The notes under the pieces are model-generated. The model was not told the origin of the DNA. It made no database searches and saw only the letters and a program-made list of their open reading frames with translations. A DNA stretch of 7,611 nt from CAYIVF01 sp964366875 (GTDB lineage Bacteria > Patescibacteriota > Minisyncoccia > Minisyncoccales > Staskawiczbacteraceae). Below, piece after piece: positions 1-7,500 of the stretch. The stretch spans positions 1-7,611 of the forward strand of contig CAYIVF010000026.1 in the NCBI GenBank assembly GCA_964366875.1, read 5' to 3'. Position 1 is the first letter of the stretch. Every line of letters starts with the position of its first letter. The position numbers and the translations under genes are program-made.

Positions 1-55
1 GCTGCGGCACAGTCCCGGAGTTTCCCGCCTTGGCGGAATCACCGGCGTTTCCCAT
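1..55 (-). CDS. Alternative reading: N-terminus of a partial small open frame
   Basis: An ATG at 55-53 opens a frame that stays open to the window edge and gives MGNAGDSAKAGNSGTVPQ. It would follow the promoter at 104-75 with a leader of about 13 bases and no Shine-Dalgarno site, which is also the case for the other two starts in this window. The peptide is low in complexity and contains a 27-base (9-codon) imperfect repeat beginning GGGAAAC. It resembles nothing I recognise. Base composition is unlike the other genes here and fits a structured RNA better. This entry and the riboswitch entry are probably mutually exclusive, and I favour the RNA. Confidence 0.2.
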   Translation of the reverse strand, partial: MGNAGDSAKAGNSGTVPQ

Positions 56-68
56 TTATTTTCAACTT
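1..68 (-). ncRNA. Candidate cobalamin riboswitch core, cut by the left edge
   Basis: Read on the minus strand, this stretch is much richer in G and C than the AT-rich surroundings and carries the elements of the cobalamin riboswitch core in the right order. These are GGGAA (53-49), CCGGTG (45-40), an inserted hairpin CCGCC-AA-GGCGG (36-25), AACTCC (22-17, fitting the AAxUCC consensus) with CCGG able to pair back to the first CCGG, and ACTGTGCCGC (13-4). An inserted hairpin in this arm is known in some family members. The regulated gene would lie to the left, outside the window. Against the call: only about 15 bases separate the predicted transcription start from GGGAA, so the usual long 5' P2-P3 region is absent and only a compact variant would fit. 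The 3' half and the expression platform are not visible. The competing reading is the start of a protein-coding frame at position 55. Confidence 0.5.
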
Positions 69-74
69 TTATAT

Positions 75-104
75 ATGCTATCTTTTTTTTAGCGCGATTG
101 TCAA
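75..104 (-). promoter_or_regulatory. Sigma70-type promoter for the element at the left edge
   Basis: On the minus strand a perfect -35 box TTGACA lies at 104-99, followed by an 18-base spacer containing an A8 run and a -10 box TAGCAT at 80-75. The predicted start of transcription is near 68. The -35 box overlaps the TGA stop codon (103-101) of the radical SAM gene, so transcription of the downstream element can begin independently right at the end of that gene. No terminator hairpin separates the two, so read-through is also possible. Confidence 0.5.
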
Positions 105-1780
105 GGGTTAAAATTAACAAACTGGTTAAAATCTTTTATAACCGGATTATCCCATAACAAATATTTTCTGAAAGTTTTGTCCAACTTGCTGTTTTTAAAC
201 AGCTCTTTTGCATAATTATAGTGTTTTTCGCATTCCTGCAAATAATTTTTTTGCTTATAAATATACCCCGCAACTAAATGGGCCACGACATGGTCAGGAA
301 GGGAAAGTAAAAGCCCCTCTAAATGCTTTAAAAAAAACTCCATTTTGTCAGCATCTTCAAGATATGGATTGTTAAGAAAATTCGTTTCTATGTTTATATC
401 ATATATTATGTTTTGCAATTGCTCATAATTCCATTGGTCGCTTTTTACATATCCGCCCTGCCGGTAGTCAAATTTATCAAAATTATTATCTGAAAAAAGT
501 AATAAATTTGCTGCTTCCGCATCGCGAAACAGCTGAGTGCCGGGATAGGGCAAAACCGCAAATACCTGATTATTAAAAGCCTTTAATTCGCGAATAAAAT
601 TTAGGGTTTGATTTATCTGCTCCATTGTTTCCCCAGGAAAGCCAATCATCCATGAAATGCCAACTTTAAGATTGTGAAACTTTAAAATTTTTACCACTTC
701 TCTCACTTTGTCAAAGGTTAAAAATTTGTTAATGCGTTTTTGCATTACAGGAGAGCCCGTTTCAACAGCTATTACAAAAAAACTCAACCCGGCCTGTTTT
801 AATAATTTTATTATTTCTTCATCTAAATGCTTTACCGAAAAATTTATAAAATCTATTTTCAGGCGGGAATTCATATTTATATATCTGACCAAAAAATTCT
901 TAAATATGTCCTTGGAAAAAGAAAGGTTATCATCTACAAATAGCAGATTTTTTAATCCAGGGTGCCTTTTTGTAAGATCAGATATTTCTTTAATTAAATT
1001 ATCAACCGGCTTATAACGGACTCTGTTTCCCCAAGCCAGAAAAGTAGAACAAAAAGAACATCGGTAGGGGCACCCCCTGCTTCCTTCAATGGGCAGGGTA
1101 GTGTCTCCGCTTTTTTCAAAATATTTATCTATGTTTAGATAATCCCAGGCCGGCATGGGCAAATCGGCTAAATCAATAAAACGGTGTTCTCCTTTTATCT
1201 TATCAATCTGCCCTTCTTTAATTTTTGAAGCATATGGCCCGGAAAGAAATTTTTTATCAAACTCAACATCTTGATGATTGTTATATCGGTTAAGAATGTG
1301 TAAAAAAGTGGCTTCTCCTTCTCCTATTATCGCGTCGTCAATATCGTGTCTTTTCAAACACCGCTCGAGAAAAAGCGTAGGATATCCTCCTCCAATGATT
1401 ATTTTTGCATCAGGGTGATATTTTTTTGAAAGCTTAACGGCGTCTTCAACCCATTTTACGTTGAAAACAAAAGATGCCGATAAGGCCAGAACATCGTAAT
1501 CGTTGTTTTTGATAACTTCGTTTAACAGACTTGGATAAACAGATATATCCACAGGAATTCCTGGCTCGGTGTAAGCCTCTATATTTAAATCTACGGCTTT
1601 TAGATTGTAGTCGTAAGTTTTATATTTTTCTAAAAAAGCGCACAATACTGCCAGAGCCAAAGAAGGAAGCGGTCTGAATGTCATTTTGGCCCTAAAACTA
1701 TCATCGCCTCTTAACGAATTTGGATGGGCGCAGTAAGGAAGCTTTAATAAAAAAACATTTTTAAATTTTTTTTGCGTCAT
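101..1780 (-). CDS. B12-binding-domain radical SAM protein with C-terminal TPR-like segment
   Basis: This 559-residue protein has the layout of cobalamin-binding-domain radical SAM enzymes (BchE/HpnJ-like class B). Residues about 8-165 form a Rossmann-like B12-binding domain, with the glycine loop GGGYPT (130-135) and GEGE (153-156). The radical SAM core covers about 228-425, with the [4Fe-4S]/SAM cluster motif C237-x3-C241-x2-C244 in RGCPYRCSFC, then VDDN (282-285), VETGS (339-343) and IGFPGET (379-385). I see no DxHxxG motif, so any cobalamin is probably bound base-off without a His ligand. Residues about 494-530 look like one TPR helix pair. The substrate cannot be read from the sequence; methylation or ring chemistry on a lipid, peptide or small molecule are all possible. 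ATG 1780 is the first start codon after an in-frame stop at 1825-1823, and it has no Shine-Dalgarno site. The gene is divergent from the ligase-like gene and is followed directly by the left-edge promoter. Confidence 0.9.
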   Translation of the reverse strand: MTQKKFKNVFLLKLPYCAHPNSLRGDDSFRAKMTFRPLPSLALAVLCAFLEKYKTYDYNLKAVDLNIEAYTEPGIPVDISVYPSLLNEVIKNNDYDVLALSASFVFNVKWVEDAVKLSKKYHPDAKIIIGGGYPTLFLERCLKRHDIDDAIIGEGEATFLHILNRYNNHQDVEFDKKFLSGPYASKIKEGQIDKIKGEHRFIDLADLPMPAWDYLNIDKYFEKSGDTTLPIEGSRGCPYRCSFCSTFLAWGNRVRYKPVDNLIKEISDLTKRHPGLKNLLFVDDNLSFSKDIFKNFLVRYINMNSRLKIDFINFSVKHLDEEIIKLLKQAGLSFFVIAVETGSPVMQKRINKFLTFDKVREVVKILKFHNLKVGISWMIGFPGETMEQINQTLNFIRELKAFNNQVFAVLPYPGTQLFRDAEAANLLLFSDNNFDKFDYRQGGYVKSDQWNYEQLQNIIYDINIETNFLNNPYLEDADKMEFFLKHLEGLLLSLPDHVVAHLVAGYIYKQKNYLQECEKHYNYAKELFKNSKLDKTFRKYLLWDNPVIKDFNQFVNFNP

Positions 1781-1785
1781 TAACG

Positions 1786-1813
1786 TTGCTTTTTGTCTTT
1801 TTAGATGTAAAAT
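1786..1813 (+). promoter_or_regulatory. Candidate promoter for the ligase-like gene
   Basis: TTGCTT (1786-1791), a 16-base spacer and TAAAAT (1808-1813) could serve as -35 and -10 boxes. Transcription would start near 1820, giving a leader of about 24 bases before ATG 1844. The match is moderate and the surroundings are AT-rich. Confidence 0.35.
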
Positions 1814-1830
1814 AAAGTTAATTTATATTT

Positions 1831-1860
1831 ATCATAAATATTTATGAAAAACAATAACAA
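1831..1860 (-). promoter_or_regulatory. Candidate promoter for the radical SAM gene
   Basis: On the minus strand TTGTTA (1860-1855), an 18-base spacer and TATGAT (1836-1831) make a plausible sigma70-type promoter, with transcription starting near 1824 and a leader of about 44 bases. The -35 box lies inside the first codons of the divergent gene. The region is AT-rich, so chance matches are easy. Confidence 0.35.
1832..1847. repeat. Perfect 16-bp palindrome over the start codon
   Basis: TCATAAATATTTATGA is a perfect inverted repeat. It contains the ATG start codon (1844-1846) of the ligase-like gene, the in-frame TAA stop that limits that gene's 5' end (1835-1837), and most of the -10 box proposed for the divergent gene. 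It could be an operator dyad, or in RNA a weak hairpin covering the start codon. It is pure A/T apart from one C and one G, so chance is a real alternative. Confidence 0.4.
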
Positions 1861-4417
1861 TATTATTTTAGCAAAATACCACTCCATTTTGTTTTGGGGC
1901 ATTTCTTTTGTATTATTTCTTCCCGTAATACTTATTCCTCCGCAGTTTCAACCGTCTGATTGGACTAGGACAATATTGTTCAGGATCGTTTTCACGGGCT
2001 TGATAATTGTTTTTCTTTATAAATATTTTTTAAAAAAAGAGCCCTTGCCTTTGCCAAAAATAAAAAATCCTGTTTTTCTGCCATTGGCGGTTTTGTTTAT
2101 TTTTGTTTTTTTTGTTTTTTTGTCTTTAATATTTTCACAAGATATAAGATTTAGCTTTTTTGGTTCTCCGCCAAGAAGCGGAGGATTTTTGAATTTATTA
2201 TTTTTTGTTATTTTTGCCGCTCTTTTGCCTTATCTGATAAGCGGAGACAAGTGGAAAAAAATATTTAACGTTTTGTTTGCCGCGGGAATTTTAATTTCTT
2301 TGCTGGCAGTGGTTCAGTATTTTAATATCTTTGGAAAAATTTTCCTTTCTTATGAAGGCGGCGGAACTCCTTCTTTTTTGGGCAACTCCACGTTTCTGGC
2401 AATTTATATGCTTTTTTTAACATTTTTTGCTTTTACGCTTTTTGTCCAAGAAAAGGATAAAAATAAAAAATTGCTTAATCTTGGACTATTTTGCTTGTTT
2501 GGATTCACAATTTTAATTTCTGGATCGCGCGCCGCTTATCTTGGACTTTTAGTTAGCTTCATTTTTTACCTATTGCTATACCCTAAAAAAATAAAAATCC
2601 TTAAAATTTTAACTGCCTGTATTTTATTATCCGCTGTTTTTATAGTTATAATTTTCAACCTTTTTCCTCAAATTGCTGAAAAAAACAGCTTGTTTTCTAT
2701 GATGGCTAACCGCTTATCAATAAAAAAAATAAACCAGGATTTAGCAGGCACTAGGCTGGCGGCGTGGCAGATTACTATGAAAGCAATTCAAGACAAACCC
2801 CTGCTTGGCTGGGGACCTGAAAATTTTTATATCGGCTTTGAAAAATATTTTGACCCCGTTCCCTCAAATCTGCAAAAATTATGGTGGGATAGGCCGCATA
2901 ATGTGTTTTTAGAAATCTGGGCAAGTTCCGGCATATTTGCCCTTATTTTTTATATTGCTTTCTGGCTGGCGCTATTATGGCAGCTCCAAAAACTTAAAGC
3001 CCGGCAGTCAATGCCCATAATGGCTCATGGGCTTCAGGCAATGTTTATCGGATATTTGGCGGTTCTGTTTTTTAATTTTGATAATTTTTCCACTTATTTA
3101 ATTTCTTTCTTTTTTATCGGCTATTCGTTCTTTTTGCTTTTTAACCAAACAGAAGAACATAGAATAACTTTCTTGCCGCCCCAAAAGCATATTTTACAAA
3201 AAAAACCTATTGCTATTTTTATAATGGCCTTGGTTTTTCTTTTTCTTTGGTTTTGGAACATAAAACCGCTTTATCTTAATGAAAAAATAGCATATATAAG
3301 CAACCTTGCCAGCTCAAAAAATTGCCAGCAGGCGCTTAAGCTCGCAGACAATGAAAACTGGGATAAAGCGGGAATTTTGAAATCATACGCAAGCCTAAAA
3401 TACGCTGACGTAGTATTAAAATGCGCCTCCGCTTACCCTGATAAAGAAATATTTTACTCAAAAAAAGCGCTATCCTTTCTTAAAACGGCTTCAAAATATC
3501 AGCCGAACTGGTCAAGAACATGGCTTTTTATGGGAAGTTTGACAAACATTGTGGCGGCAAAAGAAAATGATTTAGAAGGCCAAAAAAAATTATTAGCAGA
3601 AGCAAGGGGCTATCTTGAAACAGGCATAAAGCTAAGCCCAAAAAGACAAGAATTTTTAACAGAAATGGAAAAAAACGAAATCTTAGCCAAAGATTATCAG
3701 GCAATGAAAAAAACAGCAGAGGACTGCATAAATATAGATTCCAACCAGGCAGTTTGTTATTGGTATTTAGGAGTTGCTGAAATATTTTTGGGCGATCAAA
3801 TTAACGGAAAAAAGCATATTGAAGAGGCGCTTGAAAAAAAACAATTTATTCCATCTTATATTCATCTCGGCGTTGCCTACTTAAGCCAAAAAAACTATAA
3901 AGACGCGGCCGAGGCATACAGATTGGCAATTGCTTACAACGATGCAAAAAATGCTTCTTGGCATGCAGTTTTGGCTTTTTTATACAAACAAATCGGCGAA
4001 TATGGAAAAGCGGCCAATTCAGCCCTTGAAGTTTTTAAGCTGCAGCCAGAAAATAAGGACGCCATAGAATTTTTAAGGCAGTTAACCGGAGTGGCTCCCA
4101 ACGATCCTTCAATTCATATTTCTCTTGCTTATATTTACACTCAAATGGGAAATACAGAAAAAGCCAAGCAAGAGTATCTTATATTAAAATCATATTATTT
4201 GCAGGAAGTGGCAAGAAAACCGTTGTCTGCAAAATATCATTTTAGTTTAGCCAGTGTTTATAAAGAGCTTCAAGATTATAATAATGCAATTGAACAAGCC
4301 CTGTTGACAGAAAAACTGGACCCTGAATATCATATCCATGTTATAAATTTTTTAAACTCTCTTCCAGACAAAAAATACTATGACGAATATATAAAAAATC
4401 TGACAAAGAAAAAATAA
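1844..4417 (+). CDS. O-antigen ligase/polymerase (Wzy_C-like) membrane protein with C-terminal TPR domain
   Basis: This is an 857-residue polytopic membrane protein. About a dozen hydrophobic segments fall between residues 15 and 272 and between 360 and 471. Between them lies the hydrophilic loop typical of the O-antigen ligase/polymerase (WaaL/Wzy/PglL) superfamily. Family-like signatures are SGSRAAYLG (226-234), GTRLAAW (302-308) followed by KPLLGWGPENF (318-328), and RPHNVFLEIWASSGI (350-364), whose H352 matches the conserved loop histidine. Such enzymes join or polymerise undecaprenyl-linked glycans at the outer face of the membrane. Residues about 480-857 form a TPR solenoid on the external side, with clear repeats at about 670-700, 704-736, 755-787 and 795-828. 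ATG 1844 is forced by the in-frame TAA at 1835-1837; no Shine-Dalgarno site is visible. The acceptor could be a polysaccharide or a protein, and the TPRs may help bind it. The gene converges on the giant surface-protein gene. Confidence 0.85.
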   Translation: MKNNNNIILAKYHSILFWGISFVLFLPVILIPPQFQPSDWTRTILFRIVFTGLIIVFLYKYFLKKEPLPLPKIKNPVFLPLAVLFIFVFFVFLSLIFSQDIRFSFFGSPPRSGGFLNLLFFVIFAALLPYLISGDKWKKIFNVLFAAGILISLLAVVQYFNIFGKIFLSYEGGGTPSFLGNSTFLAIYMLFLTFFAFTLFVQEKDKNKKLLNLGLFCLFGFTILISGSRAAYLGLLVSFIFYLLLYPKKIKILKILTACILLSAVFIVIIFNLFPQIAEKNSLFSMMANRLSIKKINQDLAGTRLAAWQITMKAIQDKPLLGWGPENFYIGFEKYFDPVPSNLQKLWWDRPHNVFLEIWASSGIFALIFYIAFWLALLWQLQKLKARQSMPIMAHGLQAMFIGYLAVLFFNFDNFSTYLISFFFIGYSFFLLFNQTEEHRITFLPPQKHILQKKPIAIFIMALVFLFLWFWNIKPLYLNEKIAYISNLASSKNCQQALKLADNENWDKAGILKSYASLKYADVVLKCASAYPDKEIFYSKKALSFLKTASKYQPNWSRTWLFMGSLTNIVAAKENDLEGQKKLLAEARGYLETGIKLSPKRQEFLTEMEKNEILAKDYQAMKKTAEDCINIDSNQAVCYWYLGVAEIFLGDQINGKKHIEEALEKKQFIPSYIHLGVAYLSQKNYKDAAEAYRLAIAYNDAKNASWHAVLAFLYKQIGEYGKAANSALEVFKLQPENKDAIEFLRQLTGVAPNDPSIHISLAYIYTQMGNTEKAKQEYLILKSYYLQEVARKPLSAKYHFSLASVYKELQDYNNAIEQALLTEKLDPEYHIHVINFLNSLPDKKYYDEYIKNLTKKK

Positions 4418-4438
4418 TATTCCACGTATAAATCAGTG

Positions 4439-4474
4439 AAACCAAAAAGACCGCATCCGCGGTCTTTTTGGTTT
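4439..4474. terminator. Bidirectional rho-independent terminator between convergent genes
   Basis: AAACCAAAAAGACCGC (4439-4454), loop ATCC and GCGGTCTTTTTGGTTT (4459-4474) form a perfect 16-bp stem with a 4-base loop. On the plus strand the stem continues into TT (a run of five T), 21 bases after the ligase-like stop codon. On the minus strand it begins 48 bases after the stop of the surface-protein gene, and its outer arm is itself T-rich. Its position between two convergent genes fits termination from both sides. Confidence 0.85.
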
Positions 4475-4522
4475 TTATCCTCTCTACTCTTTCACAAGAA
4501 GAGCAAGGGTTTTAAATCAGAA

Positions 4523-7500
4523 TTACTTTGTCCAGTTTACAGATGGCAATGAATTAAGCAGGTATCCATTTGTCCAGTCGCCTGTTGCGGTTGGCGTGCC
4601 CGTTCCAACTGTTGCGCTGTGCGCCACAGCTGAATCGTCTGACCAGATAATGACTGCGTCTTCGGCTGAAGTGCTGGCAGCAGCTTCCGTGTACAAGCTC
4701 AATATAGAGCCTTTTTGAGCAGTGCTATCTGTATTGAGATAACCAATGTAATCAACTGTAGTGCTTCCGAATGTTACATCAGCAGCATCTGGTGTCAAAG
4801 CTAATGACACGCTGTCGTGAGTTACGTCTGTGCCAACGGCGGCTACGAATCCCTGCGGTGTTCCTCTAATTGTGTAGGTTTTAGAACTACCAGCCGAAAT
4901 TGTGTCCTCGGTATCACCATCCCAACGAACTACTATATAAGCATTGCCTTCTGTCACACCAGTTGTGCTTTCAACAGAACCTCCTGTGTCTTCCTCCATC
5001 AATGTTACAGTGTTTGTTATATCAGAAATCCCGCTCAAAAGCTTAAGGGATTCAAGTTCAAGAACATCGGCCGACACCGCATCAGACCAGCTCAAAGCAA
5101 TTTTAAACTGCTTTAGGTGTATATCTCCATAAGTAACACCTCCTATTGTGTAAGACGGAGCAGTTACTGTGAATTTATACAAATCAACTTCCGATCCGTT
5201 GACTAAGGTGTTGTTTGTGGTTGTTGATGCAAGCGACAATGTCGGTATAGACCTATAAACATAAGTGCTGTTTCCTTCGTAAAGATCGCCTGTTGAGTCT
5301 GTAATTGTTGATACTGTTCCCTGCGTATCCATGTATTTAACATAAGTCAACGCCGGGATTATTCTCAAGCCAGAGTTTCCAGCAGTGGATGATGTGACAG
5401 TAAAGTTAGCAACAACAGTCAAAGTTTTTGACGTGCTGGCGGGAACATTAACGTTCAAGCCAGTGAAGTAATAACCTCCGGTAGAGCCGCTGGTGTCAAC
5501 ATTGTTAAAGCTTTGTGTCGCTAAAACTTCTGAACCGTCTTTCAACGAAACGCTTACAATAGCATCTTCAGCGTTAGAGCTTGTGCCCGGGTCAGTATTC
5601 TTGTCTGGGTCAATCTTAATTTCTTGAATGGTGTATGCCTGGTAAGAAGACGTGAGTTTCCATCTTCCAATCTCAACTTCTCGTCCACCGTAAACCACCT
5701 GGTTTTGAGGCGTGCTGGCAAAAGCTGATGTAAACGCGCCCGAGCTGAAGTTGATTGTCTGTCCAGCAACTGTTCCGGCAGAATCGGCTGTTGCGGCTGA
5801 ACTGACTGTTGTTCCGTCAACATCAAGCGTGGCTACTCCTGTGCCAGATGTCATTGAAGAAGACACGTCAACATAAACCTCAATAGGTATTGTAGCTCCA
5901 GCTGCCAAGACCTCGTTAATTGACCATGTCTTGCTGGCAGTGGTAACTGATGCCTGCGTGCTTGTTACTTTGCTTCCGTATTTCACATACAAATTGCTTG
6001 CGTATGTAGATACATCATCCAAAGAAACATTGATGGCTGTAATGTTAACTGCTTCTGTTGTGTTGGCGTTTAAATTGAAAGCAGCCAATTTGTAGTTGGT
6101 TATAGGAGCTACAACTGTCTGCGCTGTGTAAGAAGGATCTGCTGACAAAGTCAATCCACCTTCTTTTACAGTCAGAGAGTTGGCGCTTACATCTGATGCA
6201 GGAACATCAAGTGTGCTTGCAGATACCATTCCGGTACCATTGTTCCATGCAGATGAACCTTCAATGGTAACTTGAATTGTGCTGGTTCCGGCGGCCAAGC
6301 TATTGGTTGTGTCTGAAGTTCCTGTGTCGTAAATGTCGGCTTTAACCTCCAAAGTTACTGGATTTCCCGGCTCAACTATTAAAGATGAACCTAAGCTGAA
6401 AGTTGTATAGTCGTATGAGCTGTCAGCTGGGTCATACAAAGTAGTTGTTGAACCAATCTGTACTCCGTTGGCGTATAATGCTCCGTTTCTCAATCCAGAA
6501 ACTGCGGCTGTATTTACGTTTGCTGAAACATATAATGTTTCAATTTTTACTTTCTCACCAGCTGCCTTTAACTGGAATTTTGCCAATAATGCATTTGAAG
6601 CGCCGTTAACAATGTTTCCAGATGGAGAGTCGGTCATTTTGGTAATGGTAATTGAACCAGAACCAATTGTCATTTCTGCGGTTGACCTCTTTGTAAAGCT
6701 TGCGTCTGATACCAAATCTGGCAATACGTTTGCATTGTATTGGCTGTCAACAAATGTTGAGTCAGCTGAATTCCACAAATTGAAGGTGAATGTCAATGAA
6801 GACCCTCCAATAATATCAGCTAACAGCTTGATAACTCTTGTGCCTGCCTCCATTCTCTTTGGAGCGCCTGTCAAATCAAAAGTTACAAGCGACTCGTTGT
6901 TGCCGTTCAAAATAATGTTTGGAACAGCTGAACCAACTTGTACTCCGTCAACATATAATCTGAAGTTTTGCAGATCGGCATCTTTGACAGAACCTGTTTT
7001 TCTGAAAGAAATACGGGTCATGTCAACAGCTCTTGTTGTTACAACAACGCTGTTTTGCCAAACTGTGTAGTCGTTTTGCGGGTCAATTGTAGCTGCAGAA
7101 GAAGGAGTGGTTATTGCGTTGAACTCAACTCCTGCCAATGTTCCTGTGGCCAATGTGTGTAAATTTCCAGTTACAGGGAATGTTCCCTTTATTGAACTGG
7201 CGTTTGATGTTACATCGCTTGAAGCAGTAACCTGCACTCCAAATGTTTCGCTGGCCGAACCATTAACATCAGCTAATACGCTAATTGTTCTTGAACCGCC
7301 TGCGGGAACTGTAAATACTCCCGATGCGTTATTGAAGTTTATAATTGTTGAAGAGACAGCTGCGCCATCAGTTAATCTTGTTGCCCCGTCAAATAAATAT
7401 GTGTTTACTAAAGAGGCATCAGCTGATACGCCAATCCTCTTTAATTTCAATCCTGTTATTTTTACTTCGGCATTGTCGCCATTAGTAAAGGTTAATCTTG

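Noticed and set aside
121..145. GGTTA...TAACC inverted repeat near the end of the radical SAM gene as a terminator
   Set aside because: It is a 5-bp AT-rich stem with a large loop, lies inside the coding region and has no T tract after it.
708..1016. Plus-strand frame of about 102 codons opposite the radical SAM gene
   Set aside because: It overlaps the conserved radical SAM core in antisense and has no recognisable feature of its own.
2041..2120. Frameshift risk at long A/T runs in the ligase-like gene
   Set aside because: The reading frame stays intact, with continuous membrane segments followed by continuous TPRs, so there is no sign of a shift or break.
4817..5826. Shorter overlapping frames of 62-99 codons inside the surface-protein gene on both strands
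   Set aside because: They are compositional shadows: out of frame with a protein that has clear module repeats, and rich in Cys, Arg or Gln as expected from misread codons.
6449..6959. CRISPR-like or tandem repeat array
   Set aside because: Only two diverged 31-base copies exist, 480 bases apart and in the same reading frame, so they reflect protein-module duplication rather than an array.
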